DNA from: a virus
Direction: 5' to 3' (one strand)
DNA: 24,478 nucleotides
IMG/VR virus record: IMGVR_UViG_3300007539_000215
Location: 1 to 24,478 of that record
In this document: in pieces, positions 1 to 8,562 of the stretch
Position numbering within the stretch: position 1 is the stretch's first letter
Layout: each line of letters starts with the position of its first letter
Notes under the pieces: generated by a model
Told to the model about the DNA's origin: nothing
Database searches by the model: none
The model's input: the letters and a program-made list of their open reading frames with translations, nothing else
Translations under genes and position numbers: made by a program

Positions 1-185
1 AAAATACCAACATCAATTGCATTGGTGAAGTATAATGCTGGTTGTGCAGCACTACCATCGCTCATACTAAATGCACCAGACCCAACAGAGGTCTGAACTG
101 TGAAAAGGTCTTGAGCGATCAGATTTATTTTTTGCCTTTGAATTTCAAAGGTATCTGTTCTAGCAACGGATCTAAGAATTGCCAT
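1..185 (-). CDS. Fibre-like virion structural protein, N-terminal fragment
   Basis: The gene starts at the ATG at 185-183 and stays open to the left edge, so only about 61 N-terminal residues are visible. The translation begins [20 protein letters not shown] and continues through a Ser/Gly-rich stretch ([20 protein letters not shown]). I recognise this start, from memory, as that of large fibre-like or structural proteins encoded after the DUF4815 gene in cyanomyoviruses. The first 25 residues look amphipathic and may attach the protein to the baseplate. It overlaps the end of the 68-aa gene by 14 bases, so translation is probably coupled. No good Shine-Dalgarno sequence precedes the ATG; a late-like box lies 54 bases upstream, inside the 68-aa gene. 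The reading frame is clear, but fibre rather than another virion role is an inference because the body of the protein is outside the window. Confidence 0.75.
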   Translation of the reverse strand, partial: MAILRSVARTDTFEIQRQKINLIAQDLFTVQTSVGSGAFSMSDGSAAQPALYFTNAIDVGI

Positions 186-378
186 TTTTAATTAACTCGT
201 GCAGTAGTGCCTTGATTTCAGAGATTTCTTCCTTCAAGTTATTTATGTCATCTATAGCAGTGGTAAGGTTTTGCGATTTTCTTCTCGCTTCAATAGCGGA
301 ACTATCATTGTTAATGATAGCCCCTGTTCTCATATCTCTTACCAGTCCATCATGACCTTGTACTTTTGCAAAATCCAT
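172..378 (-). CDS. Small conserved phage protein with C-terminal coiled coil (68 aa)
   Basis: This 68-residue protein has an N-terminal segment with the pattern [20 protein letters not shown] and a C-terminal half (about residues 38-65) with heptad-like hydrophobic spacing ([20 protein letters not shown]), which predicts a short coiled coil. The 'GL-VRD-TGAI-N' start resembles small uncharacterised proteins I associate with structural clusters of T4-like cyanophages; I know of no assigned function. Its ATG shares one base with the TAA of the 2695-aa gene (TAATG), a typical termination-reinitiation arrangement, and its own end overlaps the fibre-like gene by 14 bases. Placement between two virion genes and the coiled coil suggest a small structural adaptor or a chaperone for the fibre-like protein. 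That role is inference; the gene call itself is well supported by the tight packing on both sides. Confidence 0.75.
   Translation of the reverse strand: MDFAKVQGHDGLVRDMRTGAIINNDSSAIEARRKSQNLTTAIDDINNLKEEISEIKALLHELIKNGNS
240..247 (-). promoter_or_regulatory. Possible internal late promoter box (CATAAATA)
   Basis: The minus strand reads CATAAATA here, a full match to the T4-type late box NATAAATA, inside the 68-aa gene and 54 bases upstream of the fibre-like gene's ATG. The position suits an extra late start for that gene. It also simply encodes residues D-I-N-N, so chance is possible. Confidence 0.35.
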
Positions 379-3300
379 TAGAATGATGCAACTGCACGAA
401 TGTCTTGAATCTTAGGTACGAAAGCAGGATCAACTCCTTTCATAACAATCTTAACAGCGAAGGAAGAAAACTCTGGTAAATCAGAAACGCTGTACTTCAA
501 GTCTTGGTAAGAAGATTGTTTTTCAACAACTCCTGAAATAGTATTCTCACTAGATGCAATTTCTAATGTATCTGGTTGTCCAGATTCATTGAAATATACC
601 CAATCAATATCATTGAAATTCTCTTGACTTGAGGCTTTCTTGAACTTATAGAGAACCTGTACGTTTTGAATTTCTTTGACATTAGCAGTCAAATGTACAT
701 CAATCGCAGTTGCTGGACTGTTGATAGTAATTTCTTTTGTGACATACTTAGAAACAGAAGAACTATTCTTAGAAGTATTTTCTGAAACAAAATCAATTCC
801 GTTTGTATAATCAATCGATCCAATCTCTAAGAAATTCTTCTCATCATCTGGTTGAGTTGGATACTTGACAAAATCACCTACTCTGAAAATATCTGAGAGT
901 TGTGCAGTTGTATCAGCATTTCTATTGAATAGAACATTATCAATGATTCTTCCAGTGTAATCATCATTGATTGGTCTGATATCAGTTCTCAGTGTCAACT
1001 CCTGTGTCAGACTATTCCAGATTACAGATTTACCTGAAATTGTATTGTCGTAAGTTTCTAAGAGAACCGATGGATTTCTTGCTACAATTGTTGCTGAGTC
1101 TGCGATATCAAAGAACACTTGAACTGGGTTGGAATCAACACTAACGTTAGTTAGCGAAGAATTTTCTCCCAACGAAACTAGTTCTCCTCTTTCAAATGTC
1201 TGAGATGTCTTGACTCTTACATAAGCAACGTTTCCATCCATGCGAGCAATGACACCGCTGGTTTTGGATGTTTGACCTACGATTGTTTGGTTTGCAACAA
1301 TTTCAGTTCCCGCATTTCCAGTTAGTTCTAATTGATACAATGGATAGAACTTGATTACTTGATCTCTTCTTCCAAATCTCTTTTCAGATCCAGATGCATT
1401 TTCAATTCTGTTGCTTACTGTTTTAATAGTAGCACTTGACAAGTCAATAACAGGAGACAAGTAAGAAACTGATGATTCCAAAGTCATCTTATATGTAAGA
1501 GACCTTGTTAAATCATTTAGAGTCTCGTTAATATCGGATGCAATTACTTTCTGATTAGTAAAGTAATGTGGTTCATTTAAGAAAGTTTTTTCGTAGTCAG
1601 ATTGAGAATATGAATTATAATTTGTAGTGGAAGAGTCAACAGGAATAACGTTAGTGGTTTTTACAAAAGAATCTAATTTTGTACCAGTAAACGTTAGGTA
1701 ATGAATTTGTGGATATAGAACTTCATACTTTCTATTGTAAGAAGCATAAACTTTGCTTCCACCACCAATAGAATTACCTGATGCCTGGGATGGAGACTTA
1801 ATTGTATAAGTATCAATACCAGAATTGGAAATTTCAAATAGTGTGCTATTTAAAATTGATGATGTAACACCACCAGTTTCGACTGCCGTTCTATAGAAGA
1901 CATAAGATTTTCCAGTGTCTTCGAAACCATTATCTCTGTGAGATACTCTGAGGACAGAATTATTATTCTTAAACAAGAGAGAACTTGCATTTGAACTAGA
2001 ACTTGCGTTTGTTTCAAATGGATTTACATCGAGTAGTTCATAACCAAGACTTTCATTCTTGAGTAACAACTCTGCTGGTTTAGAAATATTGAATTCTGCA
2101 CGATATAGAGTAAACTTAAGATCTTCGAAGATATCTTCTGTCCAACTTTCTGTGTTCTGAGATCTGTAAACAGAACCTAGAGATGGTTGTGTAGTAATTA
2201 CTGTACTGGTAGAAACATCTACTTCACCTAGTCTGGATACCCACATAGCATAGTCAGTCGAATCTGTCTCTACAACCAGAGCATATTCAGTATCATTTTG
2301 TAGATATACTGGATAATCAAATCCAAAGTGAGTTGGTGTTGTGGACGCTGTAACTTCGCCCTCATCGACCGCTACACCCATTCTAACCGCTGGGGTATCA
2401 ATCTGTATGAAAGTCTGTAGTTCGCATCCTCCAGCGCCATTTCCGACGCCTTTGACAACCACTGAGGGAGCTTCTGTATATCCGAAACCAGAAAGGGAAA
2501 CTTCAGTGTTATAAATTTTGCCATTCGAAACCTCAATCGTAGCTGTGGCAGTTGCACCACCAGGAAGTTGAGGACTCTCAATAGTCAGAATCGCACTATC
2601 ATAATTTTGACCAGGATTAACTACTCTGATGTCTGATAGTTTTCCACTATCTTTAGCAATAGTTACAGAAAGATTTGTATTGTTTAGAGCATTGGTTCTT
2701 GTTAGATTTGGAATGATCAAATCTTCATTTTGAATGAATGATTTTCCATTGTGATTGCTCAGTACAAATTTATATACTTGCTCATTTGTGAGGAAATATT
2801 CTCCTGATGAAGATGCGACAAGTTCTACACCATTCTTATCAAAAATTTGCAAGATAGGTCCAGAAGCAGCAGATGAAGCACCTGTAACTTTCTCTCCTTT
2901 CAAGACAGTTACATTTCCACTTGCATAACATCTTAGGAATGTATTTGGTGAAAGAACTTTTTCTGTTCCTGGAACAATGTTCTTTGCAGGTTTTTCTGCA
3001 TCAACATTAGTAATGTAAGTCTTGATTGGTATATTTGTACTCTTCTTGTTGAAGAAGAGATCCAATCCAGTTACAAATACTCCACCATCAAAGTTTTCAA
3101 TTTTAAATGTCTGTGCTAAAGGATTTGGTCTTACAGGATTGTCTGTATTGCTTTCAATTAGTTGTACACCTTCATTGGACTTGAAGTATGATGGTCTTGT
3201 TGAAATAATACTCGATGGATTCTCAGGAAGAAGACCAGTTGCATAGTATTTTACTTCTGCATAGGTATCAACATTATCTTTAGGTTCATTGGAAGAACTT

Positions 3301-6300
3301 GAGGTAAATCTGAATGTTAGAATTCCAGATGTCAGAGAAATCTCTTCTCCACCATCATCATATGCAACTGTATTGACATCTCCAGTCCAAGTTGTATTTT
3401 CGATTGGAGGATATCCAGCAGGAACAAGAATGATTCCACTGGCATTTCCATACTCGTCTGTTGTAATAGTTCCATTAAAAGCAGATAGAGAGTTACCAGC
3501 AGTTCCAGTAAATCTTAAGTCTGGGTTTACCCAACGTGATACATCTCTTCCTTCCAAGAATGCATAGATTCTTGTGTTGGGTTTCATTCTTCTAATTACA
3601 TACTTGACAGGTACGCTTCTAGCAAAGAATGACAATGATGTAGAGACTAGATTTTCTCCAATACTCTTTGTTTGAATTCCTTTACCAATTTCATTATTCT
3701 TTGGACTAATATTAGAAGAACTGCCTACAGAAGCACTTGCTACAGAAGTCTTTGCTTGCTGAGAATTATTTTCTCCTAGCGAATTGATAGAAGTGAACGT
3801 TGAAGAAGTTCCTACCCAGTTGACTACAAATGAGTTATACAAACTAGAGAAACTTTCTTTCACATTTTCTTTTGCTAAGAAAATTTTAAATAGATCTGTA
3901 TTAGTATCTACTACTAATGGAGATTCTGATTGATCATACCAATGATCAATTGAAGGAGAAATTTCTCCATCTCCAACGTATTGAAGAACAACAAATGGAT
4001 TTGGATTTAACGTTTTGGAAGCAAAGTTATTTTGAATAAAAGATTGATGTGTATATGGTAAAGTGATGATGTCACCACTTCTTTGATAACCAGATACTGC
4101 TCTTTGATCCTGCCTTACATTTACTTCTTTTAGTGCGATAGAATCTTCTTTTGCTTGAGGTCTTAGAACAGATTGTTGACTGTCAATACCACACTTATAA
4201 TCTAGCGATTGTAAATCGCCAATTCTATGTGCTTCGAAGTTATCAACAAAGAATCCACTCTTAAATCTATCGAGACCAATGGTATCTTTTACCTGCATGT
4301 TGAGAGCTTGCTGCTCTAGGATGCTCAGAGTGGTGTAATACTCAAGGCGCTCAATGCGCTTCTCAAGCTTACCAATGTCTCTCATTGTATACCTGCGATT
4401 ATCAACAGGAGTAATTCTTACGTCCTTACTAGTCTTTGTGAATGCAGGAATGTATGCATAGAATAGAGGAACTGCATCATCAATTGGATCTGGTTTTGTT
4501 GGATTGAGAGAAGAATTGCCTTCCTTGACAATAAAGTTTCCTCTCTTATCTAAGAACACCCCATCAATTCTGTCTAGGTACTGAACTTGACTGAACGAGA
4601 ACGTATACTCCAAGTTAATATCAGAAGCTGGTGTGCTAGCAATAACAGATCCAGAACCAGAGAAAGATCCTTCAGTAACTTCTAAAGATGCTTTATTCAA
4701 ATATCCAGGAACAATTGCACTAGTGTCTACCTTGGGTCTAAAGTCAATAACATTCTTAAGTTCTACATTGCCTAGAACTGAAGAATTGAAAGATGGAATT
4801 TCATCTTCTGAAACACCAGCCTCATGTAAGTAACTATCAATAGTACAGAAGTCTCCTTGCGATTGCTCAAAATAATCAAACGCAAGTAGCAACTGACCAA
4901 CTGCTGGTTCAAATCCAGGTTTCAAAACAATTCTAGAAACATCGTAGATTGTATCTCTTTGACCATCATCAAAAGTATATCTATTTGTTACGTCTGTTCC
5001 TGAAATGAGATTTCCAGCAGTATCAACTTGAGGTGGTTGTGAGGAAGTACCTTCATAAATGTATCTTAGTTTGTATACATCAGAGTATGAGAAAGTTTCA
5101 ACTGAATTTGCGTCATAGTCAGTTCCTCTGAATGGAATGACACGATCGCCAGCAGAAGCAACTACAATCCTTCTATTCTTGACGGATGTTTTTAGTCTTG
5201 GTTTTGCATTTGATACTTCCAAAGTTGCTGTTAGTTTTAACTTGGGGAAAGTACCATTGGTTGGGATTGTACCAAAGTAAGTTGGTGGAAGTTCTAGACT
5301 AATACTACCAGAAGTGAGACCACTAGCATTATCAGTAGATGAACTAATAATTACATTATCAGAGGGGACATAAACAATGTCTCCCTCTGCAATATTGGCA
5401 GCATCTCCTGGATCGAGAACTGTAATGATATAATTCTCTTCAGAGAATCTGGCAAATCTTTGTGTACCAAATGGTAATTGTGCAGCAAATGAAATAACAC
5501 CACCGCCAGTGGACGCTGTTGTTACAAAATCTCTTCTGAAGTAGTATTTAATTTTTGTATCATCTCCTCCTGCAGAAATCTTAGCAACCTGCTTTGTTCC
5601 TGTTGGGAATAATAATGTACCCGAATTCGTATTAGCTACTTTTGGTCTCAAACGAACAATACTTGTATTTGAAACTGTGCCAGGAAGAGCAACATCTAAG
5701 TAAATTCTTGTCTTAGATGATCCTGATGGAACAGTAGCATATTGAACAATTGCACGTACAAGATTATTTTCATCATCAGAGAATTGAATTAAATCTCCTT
5801 GTTGTAAAATAACAGATGCATCTGCACTAAAACTGGTGGATTCTACAAAATTCGAACCCTTAGATCCAAAGAAAGTAAAGCTTGTGACAGAAGATAGTTC
5901 TGAATATTGTTGATTATCAACTACAACATCTGCTGAGAAGATGTTTGCATTTCCAGATCCATATTGACATCCAATAGATTTTACATTCTGTGGAGTGTAT
6001 GTAGTAACCGAATTTCTTACTAGAACAGGAACAACCGCTGCAGCATTTGTGCTGTCTCCATTTACTGTTACTGCTGGTGGTTGTGAGTATTCTACATTTA
6101 CAAAATTTCTATTTACAATTCTTACTGAGTAGATTTCTCCAGTTGTAGTTTTCTCAATTAAAATTTTAGAGCTATCATATTCTAGACCATTAACTAGAAG
6201 TGTAGAATTGTCAGCATATCCTTGTCCCCTTGCTTGGACAACAAAATGGGAAATAGTATTATCCTTTGCAATCTTAACTATGTTGCCATCTTCATCTCTA

Positions 6301-8465
6301 ATTGTTTCTCCAGACTGGAATTTTCCAGAAAGAGTTTTAACAAAAAGAATTCTCGATGTAGAATAGTTTCCTGCAGAGGTTCCCTCTACAACTCCATAAG
6401 CAGCACTAGATACTCCAAATACATATTTACCTTCATCAAAAGCGTCGGTTCCAGTTGGAGCTGTTTCTAAAATAAGCTTTGTGAAGAATGAGGGATCGAA
6501 GTATGAGAATCCAAAAATGGTATTATATGCAGAAAGACCATTTCCTAGACGACCTCTGGACAGAATAACATCTGAGTCAGAATTAAATCCAGATCCTCTC
6601 TTCTCTAGATAAAAATTACTTGGTTTTGCTTTTCCAATTACAGGAGTGATTGTATCGCTATAATCAACAATTTCTCCCCACTCATCTTGACCAGTAATAG
6701 CAGATGCTTCTGTTAAGAATAACTTTCTCTTGTAATTAGCGTCTCCAAGATCGTATTCTAAAAGAACTCTTTCTACATCTGATTTTGGACCTACGACAGT
6801 TGCTTCAACAAACTGAACACCTTCTGCAGGATTGATGATTGGTTTGTTTGTTTTAGCAAACGCCAACATTGTAACTGATCCAATTGAAGTTGCTACACCC
6901 TCAGCATCTCTTCCTTTAACAAAATAGAGAGTTCTAAATGTTGTTTTTAATGTAGCATCATTTAGAGCACCAATTACTTTATCTGGATCCGTATTTGTTA
7001 CTCTAATAGAAATGGTTTTAATTCCATCATCAACACTGAATACATGCCCTCTTCTATCAGTAGTTTGTCTATGGTCAAGAGTGCTTTCAGTATCACTTAA
7101 TCCAATAGATCCATCATTGAAAGTGGAATATAAAAATACATCTGGGTATGCAGTTAGATCTGATCCTTCTTTGTTTAGGGGAACACTACCAAAAACATTT
7201 GTTACTCTATAAGTAGGAAGTCCTTTTGTTTTGAGAGTAACATTATCAGAAGAGGTGCTTTCTCTAGCTTTGTTTATTTCAAGATACTTAGTTTCTTTGT
7301 TGACAATTTCATATCCTTTAATATATGCTTTACCAGGACCAATGCTGGCAATCATTTTTTGGGATGCTTCTGATAATGTCAATCCATTGTATAGATTTGA
7401 AGTATCGGCACTATAAATTCCTTTGTTTCCATCTTTCTGTGCCCATTCTCTAATATCAACGGAGAAGTTATCTACAACATAGTCACCACTTTCGTCAAAT
7501 GTTCTTCTAGCAAGAGTTTGCTCAAGAACACTGAAATCTGTAGACGAAATTTTTCTTTTAACAACTCCACTTGAAACTGTCAGCAACTGAATAAAGTTCT
7601 TATCAGTAATTGCATTCAGTGCAAACTCTTTTAGTTCTAGGCTAATTTTTAATCTATGTGCTCCTGGAGCAGTATAGTTGGAAGATCCAATAGCATTGTC
7701 ATATAAACTAGCATCTTCTTCTGGAGTTACAATAGTCTCCTTGATTGTAAAACCAACTTTTGCCGATGGTTTGTTATAGTATTCTTCAATGACTAGTAGT
7801 TCTTCATCATTTCTTACAAAATAACCATTGACAAAGTAAATTCCTTCCTCTACTTTTACAGCAGAACCAAATCCCATAGCAGGACTTTCAAGAGAAGATA
7901 CTTCTCCCGTGTCTGGATTTGTTACTTCAATGCTGGTTGGAAGAACACTTCCATCTGTTCCTACTACAAGAAGTGGAGTGTTAACACCATCTACAACTTC
8001 TAATGTTTCGCCCTGACGGAAAGTTGGTTCTGTGTTGGAATTACCACTATTAATATAACTTACAAATACAGTATCTGCATTATTTTCAGTTGCTAGTCTA
8101 GTTGCCAATACTTTAGCAATAACACCAGATGTCAAACCAATTAATTGTTGACCAATTAACTGACTAATATCATATTTTCTGTAAACAATATCATTGCCTT
8201 CGGAAATAGCAACTTCCGAAACTGAAGACAATTTAACATAGTCTAGTTTTGTGTTGAGACCAACCTCTCCAGGAACAACTAATTCTCCCTGTTTAAATGC
8301 GTACTTTCCAAAAGATTCAATCTGATTCTGAAGAATGGATTGAACTTGTGTTAATTCTCTACCTTGGATTGAGTACCCAGGACGGAAAAGAATTTTATAA
8401 AAATTCTTATTCGCGTCAAAGTCCTCATAGTAAGGATTTACATTAAGGTTAGTCTTCTGTGGCAT
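378..8465 (-). CDS. Giant DUF4815-type virion structural protein (2695 aa)
   Basis: This is a very large late structural protein, probably in the outer baseplate or fibre-attachment region. The N-terminus (MPQKTNLNVNPYYEDFDANK, then FRPGYSIQGRELTQVQSILQ within the first ~50 residues) is the characteristic start of DUF4815-type phage proteins. A second landmark typical of such proteins lies at about residues 1358-1420: a coiled coil (IGKLEKRIERLEYYTTLSIL) followed by GLDRFKSGFFVDNFEAH. A third, around residues 1770-1820, reads PLAQTFKIENFDGGVFVTGL, and a fourth, around 2055-2125, contains YAMWVSRLGEVDVS and EDLKFTLYRAEF. The end (VPKIQDIRAVASF) is also familiar from this group. Between these are Gly/Tyr beta repeats (near residues 748, 1953 and 1997) and 'G-VTG-SSAASG' modules. 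Its place after gp8 is where T4 has gp9/gp10/gp11, but I see no clear similarity to those. The ATG is set by a GGAG four bases upstream. It begins a new late transcript after the gp8 terminator. Confidence 0.9.
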   Translation of the reverse strand: MPQKTNLNVNPYYEDFDANKNFYKILFRPGYSIQGRELTQVQSILQNQIESFGKYAFKQGELVVPGEVGLNTKLDYVKLSSVSEVAISEGNDIVYRKYDISQLIGQQLIGLTSGVIAKVLATRLATENNADTVFVSYINSGNSNTEPTFRQGETLEVVDGVNTPLLVVGTDGSVLPTSIEVTNPDTGEVSSLESPAMGFGSAVKVEEGIYFVNGYFVRNDEELLVIEEYYNKPSAKVGFTIKETIVTPEEDASLYDNAIGSSNYTAPGAHRLKISLELKEFALNAITDKNFIQLLTVSSGVVKRKISSTDFSVLEQTLARRTFDESGDYVVDNFSVDIREWAQKDGNKGIYSADTSNLYNGLTLSEASQKMIASIGPGKAYIKGYEIVNKETKYLEINKARESTSSDNVTLKTKGLPTYRVTNVFGSVPLNKEGSDLTAYPDVFLYSTFNDGSIGLSDTESTLDHRQTTDRRGHVFSVDDGIKTISIRVTNTDPDKVIGALNDATLKTTFRTLYFVKGRDAEGVATSIGSVTMLAFAKTNKPIINPAEGVQFVEATVVGPKSDVERVLLEYDLGDANYKRKLFLTEASAITGQDEWGEIVDYSDTITPVIGKAKPSNFYLEKRGSGFNSDSDVILSRGRLGNGLSAYNTIFGFSYFDPSFFTKLILETAPTGTDAFDEGKYVFGVSSAAYGVVEGTSAGNYSTSRILFVKTLSGKFQSGETIRDEDGNIVKIAKDNTISHFVVQARGQGYADNSTLLVNGLEYDSSKILIEKTTTGEIYSVRIVNRNFVNVEYSQPPAVTVNGDSTNAAAVVPVLVRNSVTTYTPQNVKSIGCQYGSGNANIFSADVVVDNQQYSELSSVTSFTFFGSKGSNFVESTSFSADASVILQQGDLIQFSDDENNLVRAIVQYATVPSGSSKTRIYLDVALPGTVSNTSIVRLRPKVANTNSGTLLFPTGTKQVAKISAGGDDTKIKYYFRRDFVTTASTGGGVISFAAQLPFGTQRFARFSEENYIITVLDPGDAANIAEGDIVYVPSDNVIISSSTDNASGLTSGSISLELPPTYFGTIPTNGTFPKLKLTATLEVSNAKPRLKTSVKNRRIVVASAGDRVIPFRGTDYDANSVETFSYSDVYKLRYIYEGTSSQPPQVDTAGNLISGTDVTNRYTFDDGQRDTIYDVSRIVLKPGFEPAVGQLLLAFDYFEQSQGDFCTIDSYLHEAGVSEDEIPSFNSSVLGNVELKNVIDFRPKVDTSAIVPGYLNKASLEVTEGSFSGSGSVIASTPASDINLEYTFSFSQVQYLDRIDGVFLDKRGNFIVKEGNSSLNPTKPDPIDDAVPLFYAYIPAFTKTSKDVRITPVDNRRYTMRDIGKLEKRIERLEYYTTLSILEQQALNMQVKDTIGLDRFKSGFFVDNFEAHRIGDLQSLDYKCGIDSQQSVLRPQAKEDSIALKEVNVRQDQRAVSGYQRSGDIITLPYTHQSFIQNNFASKTLNPNPFVVLQYVGDGEISPSIDHWYDQSESPLVVDTNTDLFKIFLAKENVKESFSSLYNSFVVNWVGTSSTFTSINSLGENNSQQAKTSVASASVGSSSNISPKNNEIGKGIQTKSIGENLVSTSLSFFARSVPVKYVIRRMKPNTRIYAFLEGRDVSRWVNPDLRFTGTAGNSLSAFNGTITTDEYGNASGIILVPAGYPPIENTTWTGDVNTVAYDDGGEEISLTSGILTFRFTSSSSNEPKDNVDTYAEVKYYATGLLPENPSSIISTRPSYFKSNEGVQLIESNTDNPVRPNPLAQTFKIENFDGGVFVTGLDLFFNKKSTNIPIKTYITNVDAEKPAKNIVPGTEKVLSPNTFLRCYASGNVTVLKGEKVTGASSAASGPILQIFDKNGVELVASSSGEYFLTNEQVYKFVLSNHNGKSFIQNEDLIIPNLTRTNALNNTNLSVTIAKDSGKLSDIRVVNPGQNYDSAILTIESPQLPGGATATATIEVSNGKIYNTEVSLSGFGYTEAPSVVVKGVGNGAGGCELQTFIQIDTPAVRMGVAVDEGEVTASTTPTHFGFDYPVYLQNDTEYALVVETDSTDYAMWVSRLGEVDVSTSTVITTQPSLGSVYRSQNTESWTEDIFEDLKFTLYRAEFNISKPAELLLKNESLGYELLDVNPFETNASSSSNASSLLFKNNNSVLRVSHRDNGFEDTGKSYVFYRTAVETGGVTSSILNSTLFEISNSGIDTYTIKSPSQASGNSIGGGSKVYASYNRKYEVLYPQIHYLTFTGTKLDSFVKTTNVIPVDSSTTNYNSYSQSDYEKTFLNEPHYFTNQKVIASDINETLNDLTRSLTYKMTLESSVSYLSPVIDLSSATIKTVSNRIENASGSEKRFGRRDQVIKFYPLYQLELTGNAGTEIVANQTIVGQTSKTSGVIARMDGNVAYVRVKTSQTFERGELVSLGENSSLTNVSVDSNPVQVFFDIADSATIVARNPSVLLETYDNTISGKSVIWNSLTQELTLRTDIRPINDDYTGRIIDNVLFNRNADTTAQLSDIFRVGDFVKYPTQPDDEKNFLEIGSIDYTNGIDFVSENTSKNSSSVSKYVTKEITINSPATAIDVHLTANVKEIQNVQVLYKFKKASSQENFNDIDWVYFNESGQPDTLEIASSENTISGVVEKQSSYQDLKYSVSDLPEFSSFAVKIVMKGVDPAFVPKIQDIRAVASF

Positions 8466-8469
8466 TGTA

Positions 8470-8473
8470 CTCC
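8470..8473 (-). promoter_or_regulatory. Strong ribosome binding site of the 2695-aa gene
   Basis: The minus strand reads GGCGGAGTACAATG, placing GGAG four bases before the ATG at 8465. It fixes the start and is one of the few canonical Shine-Dalgarno sequences in the window. Confidence 0.7.
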
Positions 8474-8498
8474 GCCAAACACTAGCATCTTGTCCCTA

Positions 8499-8506
8499 GT
8501 ATTTAG
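8499..8506 (-). promoter_or_regulatory. Late-type promoter box (CTAAATAC) for the 2695-aa gene
   Basis: The minus strand reads CTAAATAC, a one-base variant of the T4-type late box, about 34 bases upstream of the ATG at 8465. It lies only seven bases beyond the U-tract of the gp8 terminator, the place where a new promoter would be needed. The spacing gives a short leader containing the GGAG site. No host-type -35/-10 pair is evident. Confidence 0.55.
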
Positions 8507-8513
8507 TAGAGAT

Positions 8514-8540
8514 AAAAAAAATCCCCCGATCTCTCGGGGG
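8514..8540 (-). terminator. Rho-independent terminator after gp8
   Basis: On the minus strand a perfect 7-bp G/C-rich stem (CCCCCGA / TCGGGGG, 8534-8540 with 8523-8529) encloses a GAGA tetraloop of the stable GNRA type and is followed by eight T residues (8521-8514). It sits 22 bases after the gp8 stop codon and separates gp8 from the following giant gene. Confidence 0.93.
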
Positions 8541-8562
8541 ACTTAATAATATTAATTCTAAA

